In this document: one piece after another, positions 18,211 to 25,834 of the stretch
Position numbering within the stretch: the stretch's first letter is position 1
How the letters are laid out: every line of letters begins with the position of its first letter
Source of the DNA: Pseudomonadota bacterium
Lineage (GTDB): Bacteria > Pseudomonadota > Alphaproteobacteria > Acetobacterales > Acetobacteraceae
Direction of reading: 5' to 3'
DNA: 45,503 nucleotides
NCBI GenBank assembly: GCA_021851785.1
Contig: JAJZBV010000025.1
Coordinates: 1-45,503 of the forward strand
Program-made: the position numbers and the translations under genes
Notes under the pieces: model-generated
Seen by the model: the letters and a program-made list of their open reading frames with translations, nothing else
Database searches by the model: none
Told to the model about the DNA's origin: nothing

Positions 18211-18521
18211 GACGCAAGCCTCGAAATTGTCGCCTGGCCGACATTATAGCTGCGCGCAACGCTGCGCTGCGTTTCGGCTTTCGCTATCCGTGCCTGGGCT
18301 TGCCGCTGCTGATGGGCCGTGAGCTTCAGACTGCGGCCAAATTTGACTCTCTTTGTCGTCGCATCGGTTCGGCCCCGCGCGGTGCCTTTAAGAATGCGGC
18401 GGCGTTCCAGCTTCGTGGCAACGCCAAGGATCGCGGAAACGACTCCCACCGCCCTCGCTTGGCTGCGATGGGACGCAAGGTCTTGGGCGGAGGTCAAGAC
18501 GCGAACGTATCCGTAGATCAT
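18207..18521 (-). pseudogene. Internally deleted serine resolvase, HTH retained
   Basis: 104 residues in one frame; Tn3/Pin-type resolvases have about 185-200. The first 26 residues match the catalytic start (MIYGYVRVLTSAQDL, QARAVG), but the nucleophile serine of the usual YxRVS motif is replaced by leucine. The frame then jumps to the end of the catalytic domain (LERRRILKGTARGRTDA). It continues through VKFGRSLKLTAHQQRQAQARI into a complete C-terminal helix-turn-helix (ETQRSVARSYNVGQATISRL). About 85 residues, including most of the active site, are missing without a frameshift. It cannot recombine DNA but may still bind it. It heads the three-gene unit with an ATGA overlap, so it may now act as a regulator. 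Confidence 0.75.
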
Positions 18522-18706
18522 GGAACCAACTCTGCATCAGAATCCTGAATCGTAAAAGCCAGATTTTTTCAGATATCTAGGTTTAGCACAGCAATTTTGA
18601 ATTTCGTTCCGACCGGAATACCGGCGATCGGGATCAGACGTCGAGCGGTTACGCGTTCCTCTTGGCTCGATATCCAAAATCCAAATCCAGACTCAACCCT
18701 CCCCCG

Positions 18707-19696
18707 TCATCCCCGACGCGCGGGAAAATGGCGGGCGAGGAAATCCGCCAGCGCCGTGCTTACCTCGGCCGCGCGTTCCTGCTGCACCCAATGCCCGGCG
18801 CCGGGCAAAATCAGGGTCCGGGTCAGCCCCGGCACGTGTTCCGGCATCGCCGCCAGGGCCCGCGCGCCCATCGGCCCGGCGATCACGGCGTCACGGTCGC
18901 CGGCGATGAAGAGGGCGGGCTGACGGATTTTCGCCCCGTGCCAGGGGGCGGAGAGTTCCCAGTTGCGGTCGATATTGCGGTACCAGTTGAGGCCACCCTG
19001 AAATCCGCTGCGGCGGTAGGTGGTGACAAAGGCGGCGAAGGTTTCGGCGTCCAGCCAGGGCGGCGGCGCGCCGGGATCCGGCAGTTTGTCGAGAAACCCG
19101 GAGCCCTCCTCGATGTCGAGGGCGGCATGCGCGGCGCCCTCGCTGATCCGCGCGCCGGTGGCAAACAGGCGGCGGAAGGTGGCTTCCGGATCGCGCCCGA
19201 ATTCGGCCTCGGCGAGGCCCGGCGCCTGGAAATGGAACCAGTAGAACCGCGTCATCCCGGCTTCGCGCAAGCTGGCGAGCGGCGCCGCCCGGCCGCGGGC
19301 GCGGAACGGGACGCTGAGGGCGGCGACGGCGGGAAAGAGATCGGGACGGAAAAGCGCCGCCTGCCAGGCGACCGCCGCCCCCCAATCATGGCCGATGATC
19401 GCCGCCCGCTCGGCCCCGAGCGCGCCGGCCAGCGCCACCATGTCGCCGGCGAGGTGGAAAATGCTGTAGGCCTCGCTCTCCGCCGGCGCCGAACTCCCGC
19501 CATAGCCGCGCATGTCGGGGGCGGCGACGCGATAGCCGGCCGCGGCCAGCGCCGCGATCTGATGGCGCCAGGAGAGCGCGAGTTCGGGGAAGCCATGACA
19601 TAGGATGACCAGCGGCGCGCCCTCGTCTCCGGCTTCGAGAACCGAGAGCGTGATGCCGTTGACCGCGTGCAGCGAGCGGCGCGGCGGGGTGGGCAT
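18707..19696 (-). CDS. Alpha/beta hydrolase, epoxide-hydrolase type
   Basis: 329 residues from ATG 19696 (CGGAGGAAACCCCC before it). The oxyanion motif is CHGFPELALSWRHQI, the nucleophile motif GHDWGAAVAW (Asp about 109), and lid tyrosines occur in MTRFYWFHFQAPG and GGLNWYRNIDRNW. The acid is in ALFIAGDRDAVI and the His in LPGAGHWVQQE. This set matches soluble epoxide hydrolases, which open epoxides to diols. The related haloalkane dehalogenases usually lack this pair of lid tyrosines. The cytosolic enzyme has no signal. The physiological substrate is unknown; the nearby P450 could generate epoxides. Confidence 0.87.
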   Translation of the reverse strand: MPTPPRRSLHAVNGITLSVLEAGDEGAPLVILCHGFPELALSWRHQIAALAAAGYRVAAPDMRGYGGSSAPAESEAYSIFHLAGDMVALAGALGAERAAIIGHDWGAAVAWQAALFRPDLFPAVAALSVPFRARGRAAPLASLREAGMTRFYWFHFQAPGLAEAEFGRDPEATFRRLFATGARISEGAAHAALDIEEGSGFLDKLPDPGAPPPWLDAETFAAFVTTYRRSGFQGGLNWYRNIDRNWELSAPWHGAKIRQPALFIAGDRDAVIAGPMGARALAAMPEHVPGLTRTLILPGAGHWVQQERAAEVSTALADFLARHFPARRG

Positions 19697-19837
19697 GGGG
19701 GTTTCCTCCGAAAAAAGGCTGGCATTTTTGGCCTGGGGAAGAGTTGCGGCGCCATTCCGGGCGGCGCATTCTACGCCGCCTTCACCACCGGCGCCATCAT
19801 TGGCGCGTTCGTCCAAAGCCCGAGGAGAGACGTCTGA
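19667..19837 (+). CDS. Short hydrophobic frame coupled to ilvD
   Basis: A 56-codon frame from GTG 19667 ends at TGA 19835-19837, and that stop shares its A with the ATG of ilvD (TGATG). The last 30 codons have strongly GC-rich third positions, typical of real coding DNA here. They encode a membrane-like peptide: CGAIPGGAFYAAFTTGAIIG, then AFVQSPRRDV. The first part overlaps the epoxide hydrolase start on the other strand and is less convincing. It may be the surviving 3' end of a lost membrane-protein gene or a small coupled peptide. I do not recognise the family, and the start is unsure. Confidence 0.35.
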   Translation: MQRAARRGGHGGFLRKKAGIFGLGKSCGAIPGGAFYAAFTTGAIIGAFVQSPRRDV

Positions 19838-21561
19838 TGCTCGAAAAACGCTGGGACAAGAGCCGCCTGCCGTCGCGGCATGTGTCCGTCGGCCCCGATC
19901 GCGCCCCGCATCGCAGCTATTATTACGCCATGGGGCTGACCGAGACCGAGATCGAGCAGCCGCTGGTCGGCGTCGCCACCTGCTGGAACGAGGCGGCGCC
20001 GTGCAACATCGCGCTCTCGCGCCAGGCGCAGTCGGTCAAGCGCGGGGTCGCCGAGGCCCGCGGAACCCCGCGCGAATTCACGACAATCACCGTCACCGAC
20101 GGCATCGCCATGGGCCATCAGGGGATGAAATCCTCGCTGGTCTCGCGCGATATCATCGCCGATTCGGTGGAAGTCACCATGCGCGGGCATTGCTATGACG
20201 CGCTGATCGGCCTCGCCGGCTGCGACAAATCGCTACCCGGCATGATGATGGCGATGCTCAGGCTCAATGTCCCGAGCGTGTTCATGTATGGCGGCTCGAT
20301 CCTGCCCGGGCGCTTCAAGGGCCGCGACGTCACCGTCGTCGATGTCTTCGAGGCGGTCGGCCAGCACGCCGCCGGCAAGATGACGGACGAGGAATTGCAC
20401 GAGCTGGAATGCGTCGCCTGCCCCTCGGCCGGGGCCTGCGGCGGGCAGTTCACCGCGAACACCATGGCGATGGTGAGCGAGGCGATCGGGCTTGCGCTGC
20501 CCGGCTCGGCCGGCGCGCCGGCGCCCTATGAGGAGCGCGACCGCTTCGGCTTCGAATCCGGCCGCGCGGTGATGGCGCTGCTCGAACGCAACCTCCGCCC
20601 GCGCGCTATCGTGACGCGCGAGGCTTTGGAAAACGCCGCCGTCGCGGTCGGCGCGACCGGCGGTTCGACCAATGCCGGCCTCCACCTCCCGGCGATCGCG
20701 CATGAGGCCGGCATCCGCTTCACCATGGACGATGTCGTCACCATCATGCGCCGCACGCCCTATATCGCCGATCTCAAGCCGGGCGGAAAATACGTCGCCC
20801 TCGATGTCCATCGCATCGGCGGGATTCCGGTGATTTTGAAGGCGCTGCTCGATGCCGGCCTCCTGCATGGCGACTGCATGACCGTCACCGGGCGGACACT
20901 CGCGGAAAACCTCAAGGACGTGGTGTTCCCGACCGATCAGGACGTGGTCTATCCGGTGAGCCGGGCGCTCTCGCCGACCGGCGGCGTCGTCGGGCTGCGC
21001 GGCAATCTCGCCCCGGACGGCGCGATCGTGAAGGTCGCCGGGCTCGCGACGCAGCGTTTCGAGGGCACGGCGCTCTGTTTCGATTGCGAGGAAGACGCCT
21101 TCGCCGCCGTCCAGGCCCGCGCCTACAAGGCGGGCGATGTCATCGTCATCCGCTATGAGGGGCCGAAAGGGGGCCCCGGGATGCGCGAGATGCTCTCCAC
21201 CACCTCGGCGATCTACGGCCAGGGCATGGGCGAGCAGGTCGCGCTGATCACCGATGGCCGCTTCTCCGGCGGCACGCGCGGCTTCTGCGTCGGCCATGTC
21301 GGGCCGGAAGCGGCGGTGGGCGGGCCGATCGCGCTCCTCCAGAACGGCGATCGCATCACCCTGGACGCCGTCGCCGGCACCATCGAGGTCGCGCTGTCGG
21401 CGGCCGAACTCGCCGAACGCCGCAAAGCCTGGACGCCGCGCGCGACCGATTACAACGCCGGGGCGCTGTGGAAATACGCCCAGCTCGTCGGCCCCGCCCA
21501 TCTCGGCGCCCTGACCCATCCCGGCGGGGCGGCGGAGACGCATTGCTACGCCGATCAATAG
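19837..21561 (+). CDS. ilvD: Dihydroxy-acid dehydratase IlvD
   Basis: 574 residues from ATG 19837, with GAGGAGA at 19822-19828. Family motifs are [29 protein letters not shown], the Fe-S/substrate block [31 protein letters not shown] and near the end [21 protein letters not shown]. The three cysteines in the CWN, GCDK and ACGG blocks are those expected to bind the iron-sulfur cluster. The enzyme makes the 2-keto acids for valine and isoleucine. Length fits the IlvD type rather than the longer sugar-acid dehydratases. Copy B of the hairpin repeat follows directly. Confidence 0.95.
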   Translation: MLEKRWDKSRLPSRHVSVGPDRAPHRSYYYAMGLTETEIEQPLVGVATCWNEAAPCNIALSRQAQSVKRGVAEARGTPREFTTITVTDGIAMGHQGMKSSLVSRDIIADSVEVTMRGHCYDALIGLAGCDKSLPGMMMAMLRLNVPSVFMYGGSILPGRFKGRDVTVVDVFEAVGQHAAGKMTDEELHELECVACPSAGACGGQFTANTMAMVSEAIGLALPGSAGAPAPYEERDRFGFESGRAVMALLERNLRPRAIVTREALENAAVAVGATGGSTNAGLHLPAIAHEAGIRFTMDDVVTIMRRTPYIADLKPGGKYVALDVHRIGGIPVILKALLDAGLLHGDCMTVTGRTLAENLKDVVFPTDQDVVYPVSRALSPTGGVVGLRGNLAPDGAIVKVAGLATQRFEGTALCFDCEEDAFAAVQARAYKAGDVIVIRYEGPKGGPGMREMLSTTSAIYGQGMGEQVALITDGRFSGGTRGFCVGHVGPEAAVGGPIALLQNGDRITLDAVAGTIEVALSAAELAERRKAWTPRATDYNAGALWKYAQLVGPAHLGALTHPGGAAETHCYADQ

Positions 21562-21563
21562 AA

Positions 21564-21704
21564 AAGGGAAGGTTTGTTCTTTTTTGTAAAAAAGAACCAA
21601 AAAACTTTTGTCCGGTGCGGCAGTGCCTTCGGCACCGCCGCGTCGCGGAATACAGGATAAAAGTCTTTTTTGCTTCTTTTTCTTCAGAAAAAGAAGAATC
21701 CTTT
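21564..21704. repeat. Dispersed hairpin element, copy B
   Basis: Three hairpins occur in series. GTTCTTTTTT / AAAAAAGAAC is at 21576-21585 and 21588-21597. GCGGCAGTGCC / GGCACCGCCGC is at 21617-21627 and 21631-21641 with one mismatch. CTTCTTTTTC / GAAAAAGAAG is at 21673-21682 and 21687-21696. The linkers AACTTTTGTCC and ATAAAAGTCTTTTT are shared with copy A (13690-13800), which lacks the third hairpin. It starts three bases after the ilvD stop and ends about 25 bases before the next gene, so it may end or attenuate ilvD transcription. Confidence 0.85.
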
Positions 21705-21729
21705 GGTATACCTCAAGGTAAGTCCACCA

Positions 21730-22602
21730 ATGTCCCGCATCGCCTATGTCAATGGGCGCTATCTGCCCCATCGTGAGGCCGCCGTCTCGATCGAGGATCG
21801 CGGCTATCAATTCGCCGATGGCGTCTATGAGGTGATCCCGGTCCTGGCCGGGCGGCTGATCGACGAGGGGCTGCATCTCGATCGTCTGGCGCGGAGTCTG
21901 GCCGAGGTACGGATCGCGTCCCCGATGTCGCGCGCCGCCCTCGGCGCCGTGCTGCGCGAGGTCGCGTGGCGCAACCGGGTGCGGGACGGGATGGTCTATC
22001 TCCAGGTAACGCGCGGCGTTGCGCGGCGCGAGCATCCGTTTCCGGCACCGAGGGTGCCGCCCGCCCTCGTCGTCACCGCGCGGCGCGGCGCGCGGGTTCC
22101 GGACGCGCCCGATGGCTGGGGCATCGCCGCCATCACCTGGCCGGATGAGCGCTGGGCACGCTGCGATATCAAGACCATCGGCCTCCTCCCCAATGTCCTG
22201 GCGCGGCAGGCGGCGCGCGAGCAAGGCGCCTATGAGGCGGTGCTGGTCGATGGCGCCGGCAACGTGACCGAGGGGGCGGCGGCGAATATCTGGATCGTCG
22301 ATGACGCCGGCGTTCTGCGCACCCGCGCCCTCGATCCCGCGATCCTGCCCGGCTGCACCCGCGCCGCCCTGATCGGGCTTTTGCAAAAAGAAGACATCGG
22401 CTTCGAAGAACGCGGCTTCTCGCTCGCCGAACTGCGCGCGGCGCGGGAAGCCTTTCTCACCAGCGCGACGAGCTTCGTCCGCCCCGTCCTGCGGCTCGAT
22501 GGCGCGCCCATCGGCGATGGCGAAGTGGGCCCGGTGACGCGGCGGCTGTTCGCGCTCTTCGCCGCCCATGTCGGGGGCAAAAGCAACCATGCCGACCCCT
22601 GA
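21730..22602 (+). CDS. Class IV aminotransferase, D-amino-acid-transaminase type
   Basis: 290 residues from ATG 21730. Fold-type IV PLP signature: YVNGRYLPHREAAVSIEDRGYQFADGVYEV at the N-terminus and the Schiff-base lysine in CDIKTIGLLPNVLARQAA (about 150). NVTEGAAANIWIV and LPGCTRAALIGLL follow. The DIKTIGLLPNVLA block and the RGxQFADGVYEV start favour D-alanine transaminase over branched-chain aminotransferase. It would make D-amino acids from pyruvate or 2-ketoglutarate for cell wall use, although an ilv link is possible because ilvD is upstream. The HAD gene overlaps its end by 14 bases. Confidence 0.88.
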   Translation: MSRIAYVNGRYLPHREAAVSIEDRGYQFADGVYEVIPVLAGRLIDEGLHLDRLARSLAEVRIASPMSRAALGAVLREVAWRNRVRDGMVYLQVTRGVARREHPFPAPRVPPALVVTARRGARVPDAPDGWGIAAITWPDERWARCDIKTIGLLPNVLARQAAREQGAYEAVLVDGAGNVTEGAAANIWIVDDAGVLRTRALDPAILPGCTRAALIGLLQKEDIGFEERGFSLAELRAAREAFLTSATSFVRPVLRLDGAPIGDGEVGPVTRRLFALFAAHVGGKSNHADP

Positions 22603-23245
22603 GCGCGTCCCGCCGCCTGAGGTTTTGCTCTATGACTGGGACAACACGCTGGTCGATGGCTGGGCCGGGATCACGGTGGCGCTGAACGCGGTGTTCGCCG
22701 CCTTCGGGCGCCCGCTATGGACCGCGGCGGATACGCGGGCGCGGGTGCGAGTCTCGCTCGCCGAGAGTTTTCCGGCGATGTTCGGGGAGGATTGGCCGCG
22801 GGCGCGGGATATTTTCTACGCGACGCTGAAGGGCGAACATCTCGCGCATTTGCGCCCGATGCCGGGGGCGGCGGCGCTGCTGGTGGCGGGCGGACGCTGG
22901 CCGCAGGGGGTGGTTTCCAACAAGGCCGGGGCGTTTCTCCGCGCCGAGGTCGCGCATCTCGGCTGGGCGGCGCATTTCCGCGCCATTATCGGCGCCGGGG
23001 ATGCGAGCGCGGATAAGCCCGATCCGGCGCCCTTGCACCTCGCCTTGCGTGCAATCGGCGCGCGAGCCGGGCCGGAGGTGTGGTATGTCGGCGATACCGC
23101 CCTCGACATGCGGGCGGCGCGCGCCGCCGGCTGCCGGGCGGTGCTGCTCGGCGATGCCGGGCATGACGGCGGGGCCGCCCGCGCCGCGCCGGATGCGCGG
23201 TTTCGCGACGGCCATGCGCTGGCCGCGTATCTGGCGGGCGCGTGA
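22589..23245 (+). CDS. HAD-family phosphatase
   Basis: 218 residues from ATG 22589 (ATG 22568 is an in-frame alternative). Motif I is LLYDWDNTLVDGW (DxDNT), motif II VVSNKAG, motif III KPDPAP, motif IV YVGDTALDMRAA. The helical cap between motifs I and II has the C1 type of phosphoglycolate-phosphatase relatives. Unlike the usual DxDGT start, it has Asn at the fourth position, which also occurs in this subfamily. The substrate is not predictable. It overlaps the transaminase gene, so the two are co-translated. Confidence 0.85.
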   Translation: MPTPERVPPPEVLLYDWDNTLVDGWAGITVALNAVFAAFGRPLWTAADTRARVRVSLAESFPAMFGEDWPRARDIFYATLKGEHLAHLRPMPGAAALLVAGGRWPQGVVSNKAGAFLRAEVAHLGWAAHFRAIIGAGDASADKPDPAPLHLALRAIGARAGPEVWYVGDTALDMRAARAAGCRAVLLGDAGHDGGAARAAPDARFRDGHALAAYLAGA

Positions 23246-23281
23246 GAGGCCCGTCCTCGCGGCGATTGCTTGCGCGGGATG

Positions 23282-23309
23282 TTGTCGTTGCCGGTTGCGA
23301 TGCTAAATA
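23282..23309 (+). promoter_or_regulatory. Possible hfq promoter
   Basis: TTGTCG at 23282-23287 and TAAATA at 23304-23309 are spaced by 16 bases, in the 145-base gap between the HAD gene and hfq. Nothing else is visible in the gap. Expression of hfq from its own promoter is usual. Confidence 0.4.
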
Positions 23310-23390
23310 GGGAGGCGTGCGGGGCTTGAGTTCCGGCCAAGAGGGGTGATCGCCCCCGGCCGGGGCCAAAAAATGAAGAAGGATGGTGTC

Positions 23391-23678
23391 GTGGCCAACG
23401 AGAAATCGCAAAACGTTCAGGATGTCTTCCTGAACCACGTGCGCAAGAACAAGACCCCGGTGACCGTGTTCCTGGTCAACGGCGTGAAGCTTCAGGGTAT
23501 TATCACCTGGTTCGACAATTTTTCGGTGCTGCTGCGCCGTGATGGCCACACCCAGTTGGTTTACAAGCACGCGATCAGCACGGTCATGCCGAGCGGGCCG
23601 ATCCAGTTGTTCGACGGCTCCAAGGTCGAGGCCGGGGCAGTGACGGGGCGGGAGGCCGCACCGGCCGGTGACGTCTGA
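23391..23678 (+). CDS. hfq: RNA chaperone Hfq
   Basis: 95 residues from GTG 23391, chosen because GAAGGA at 23378-23383 is ideally spaced and the product then begins [15 protein letters not shown] as in relatives. ATG 23373 would add six residues but lacks a ribosome site. Sm1 ([38 protein letters not shown]) and the Sm2 motif [10 protein letters not shown] are intact. Hfq forms hexamers that bind small RNAs and mRNAs. It is followed by hflX after 33 bases, the classical arrangement. The short acidic tail is normal for alphaproteobacteria. Confidence 0.96.
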   Translation: MANEKSQNVQDVFLNHVRKNKTPVTVFLVNGVKLQGIITWFDNFSVLLRRDGHTQLVYKHAISTVMPSGPIQLFDGSKVEAGAVTGREAAPAGDV

Positions 23679-23711
23679 GGCGAGGCCGCCAAGCGGTGCC
23701 GCCGGCATGAT

Positions 23712-24998
23712 ATGCTCCCGGCGCACGGCGTGAGCGCCGCGTCCCCGGTTCGCGCCGCCGTGATCCTCCCCTGGGACCGGGAGGATCGCGCCACCGCCGC
23801 CCGCGCCGCCGAGGCGCGGCTGACGGAGGCGACCAATCTCGCCGCCGCGATCGGCCTCGTCGTCGTCCATTCCGCGGTTGTGCCGCTGCGTGTCGTGCGT
23901 CCGTCGACGCTGCTCGGCTCCGGCCAGATCGAACTCGTCGCCCAGGCCATCGCCGGGCAGTCGGTCGCGGTGATCATCGTCGATACCGAACTCAGCCCGG
24001 TGCAGCAGCGCAATCTGGAGCGCGCCTGGAGCTGCAAGGTGATCGACCGCACCGGCCTGATCCTCGATATCTTCGGCGAGCGCGCGGCGACCCGCGAGGG
24101 CGCGCTGCAGGTCGAACTCGCCCATCTCGAATATCAGCGCAGCCGCCTCGTCCGCTCCTGGACCCATCTCGAGCGTCAGCGCGGCGGCTTCGGCTTCTTG
24201 GGCGGGCCGGGCGAGACCCAGATCGAGGCCGACCGCCGTCTGATCGGCGAGCGCATCGTGCGGCTGAAGCGCGATCTCGAACAGGTGCGCCGCACCCGCG
24301 GCCTGCACCGCGCGGCGCGCAAACGGGTGCCGTTCCCGGTCGTCGCCCTGGTCGGCTACACCAATGCCGGCAAATCGACGCTGTTCAACGCCATGACCGG
24401 GGCTGCGGTCGAGGCGCGTGACCAGCTCTTCGCGACCCTCGATCCGACCATGCGCGTCCTTCGCCTCCCCTCCGGGCGGCGGGTGATTTTGTCGGACACC
24501 GTCGGTTTCATCAGCGAATTGCCGACCGAACTGGTCGCCGCCTTCCGCGCGACCTTGGAGGAGGTCGCCGAGGCCGATGTCATTCTCCACATCCGCGACG
24601 CCGCCCACCCCGATACCCTCGCCCAGCGCGCCGACGTGCTCGCCGTGCTTACCGGCATGGCGGCGGATGGCATGCTGGAGGCGGATTGGCCGCGGCGGGT
24701 GATCGAGGTCGAGAACAAAGCCGATCTCTTGGATGACGTCGCGGCGCCGCGCGAGGGCGCGGTTCGCGTCTCGGCGATCACCGGCAACGGCCTCGCGGAT
24801 TTGCAGGCGGCGATCGATCGCCGGATCGCGGCGGGGATGGCGGAGGTGGAATACGTCATCCCGCCCGCGGATGGCGCGCGCATCGCCTGGCTCTATCAGC
24901 ATGGCGAGGTGATCGGGCGCGCCGATGGCGAGGGCGCGATCCGGCTCCGTGTCCGCCTCCTGCCCGCCGATCGTGCCCGGTTCGAGCGATTGCCGTGA
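23712..24998 (+). CDS. hflX: Ribosome-associated GTPase HflX
   Basis: 428 residues. The HflX N-terminal domain (TLLGSGQIELVAQAI; VIIVDTELSPVQQRNLERAW; VIDRTGLILDIFGERA) ends in the linker GPGETQIEADRRLI. The G-domain has G1 GYTNAGKST, G3 SDTVGFISELPTEL, G4 ENKADL and G5 SAI. HflX splits stalled 70S ribosomes during stress. It sits 33 bases after hfq and overlaps the next gene by four bases (GTGA at 24995-24998). Confidence 0.95.
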   Translation: MLPAHGVSAASPVRAAVILPWDREDRATAARAAEARLTEATNLAAAIGLVVVHSAVVPLRVVRPSTLLGSGQIELVAQAIAGQSVAVIIVDTELSPVQQRNLERAWSCKVIDRTGLILDIFGERAATREGALQVELAHLEYQRSRLVRSWTHLERQRGGFGFLGGPGETQIEADRRLIGERIVRLKRDLEQVRRTRGLHRAARKRVPFPVVALVGYTNAGKSTLFNAMTGAAVEARDQLFATLDPTMRVLRLPSGRRVILSDTVGFISELPTELVAAFRATLEEVAEADVILHIRDAAHPDTLAQRADVLAVLTGMAADGMLEADWPRRVIEVENKADLLDDVAAPREGAVRVSAITGNGLADLQAAIDRRIAAGMAEVEYVIPPADGARIAWLYQHGEVIGRADGEGAIRLRVRLLPADRARFERLP

Positions 24999-25819
24999 CA
25001 TTTTCGCGCGCCGACCTCGCCGACCTCGCCGCTCTCCTCCGCGAGGCGGCGCGGGATGAGATTCTCCCGCGCTTTCGCCGCCTCGGCGCCGGCGGCATCC
25101 GCCAGAAATCCGGCCCGCTCGATCTCGTCACCGACGCCGACGAGGCCGCCGAGGCGCGGATCGGCGCCGGGCTGCGCCGCCGCTTTCCCGGCGCCCTGGT
25201 GGTCGGCGAGGAGGCGGCATCGCGTGATCCGGCGCTGCTTTCCGGGCTCGCCGGCGCCGATCTCGCCTTCGTCGTCGATCCGGTGGACGGCACCGCGAAT
25301 TTCGCCGCCGGATTGCCGCTCTTTGGCGTCATGGCGGCGGCGATCCGGCGTGGCGAAGTGGTGGCGGCGGCGATTCTCGATCCGCTCGGCGACGATCTCG
25401 CCCTCGCCTTGCGCGGCGAGGGGGCGTGGCGCGAGACGGCGGAGGGTACCCGCGAGGTCTTGCGCGTCGCGCCGCCGGCGCCGGTCGAGGCGATGACCGG
25501 CACGGTGTCCTGGCGCTATCTGCCGCCGCCGCTCCGGGCGCGGGTGTGCGGCCATCTACCGCGCCTCCGCGCGGCGTGGGATTTCCGCTGCGCCGCCCAT
25601 GAATACCGCCTGCTCGCCGGCGGCCATTGCCATTTCCTGGTGTTCAACCGGCTGATGCCCTGGGACCACGCGCCGGGCTGGCTTCTGCACCAGGAAGCCG
25701 GCGGCTATAGCGCGACCTTCGACGGCGGTCCCTATCGCGTCGATGTCCGGAGCGGCGGGCTGATCGCGACCTCCGATCGCGCGAGCTGGACGGCGCTCCG
25801 CGAGGCGCTGCTCGGCTGA
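24995..25819 (+). CDS. Inositol-monophosphatase-family phosphatase
   Basis: 274 residues from GTG 24995. Metal-site motifs: VTDADEAAEARI, VVGEEAASRD, VDPVDGTANFAAGLPLFGV and the C-terminal MPWDHAPGWLLHQEAGG. These define the Li-sensitive, Mg-dependent IMPase superfamily, which includes SuhB, CysQ and histidinol-phosphatase HisN. The motifs do not discriminate between them. Coupling to hflX by a GTGA overlap fits a housekeeping role. It converges on chrA with a 15-base gap. Confidence 0.87.
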   Translation: MTFSRADLADLAALLREAARDEILPRFRRLGAGGIRQKSGPLDLVTDADEAAEARIGAGLRRRFPGALVVGEEAASRDPALLSGLAGADLAFVVDPVDGTANFAAGLPLFGVMAAAIRRGEVVAAAILDPLGDDLALALRGEGAWRETAEGTREVLRVAPPAPVEAMTGTVSWRYLPPPLRARVCGHLPRLRAAWDFRCAAHEYRLLAGGHCHFLVFNRLMPWDHAPGWLLHQEAGGYSATFDGGPYRVDVRSGGLIATSDRASWTALREALLG

Positions 25820-25834
25820 TCCCGTCGCGGGCGT

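Noticed and set aside
13690-21704. CRISPR array from the repeats
   Set aside because: The repeats are only two, far apart, internally palindromic and without regular spacers.
20233-22590. A 785-codon open frame on the - strand
   Set aside because: Antisense to ilvD and the transaminase gene, and it reads straight through the hairpin repeat.
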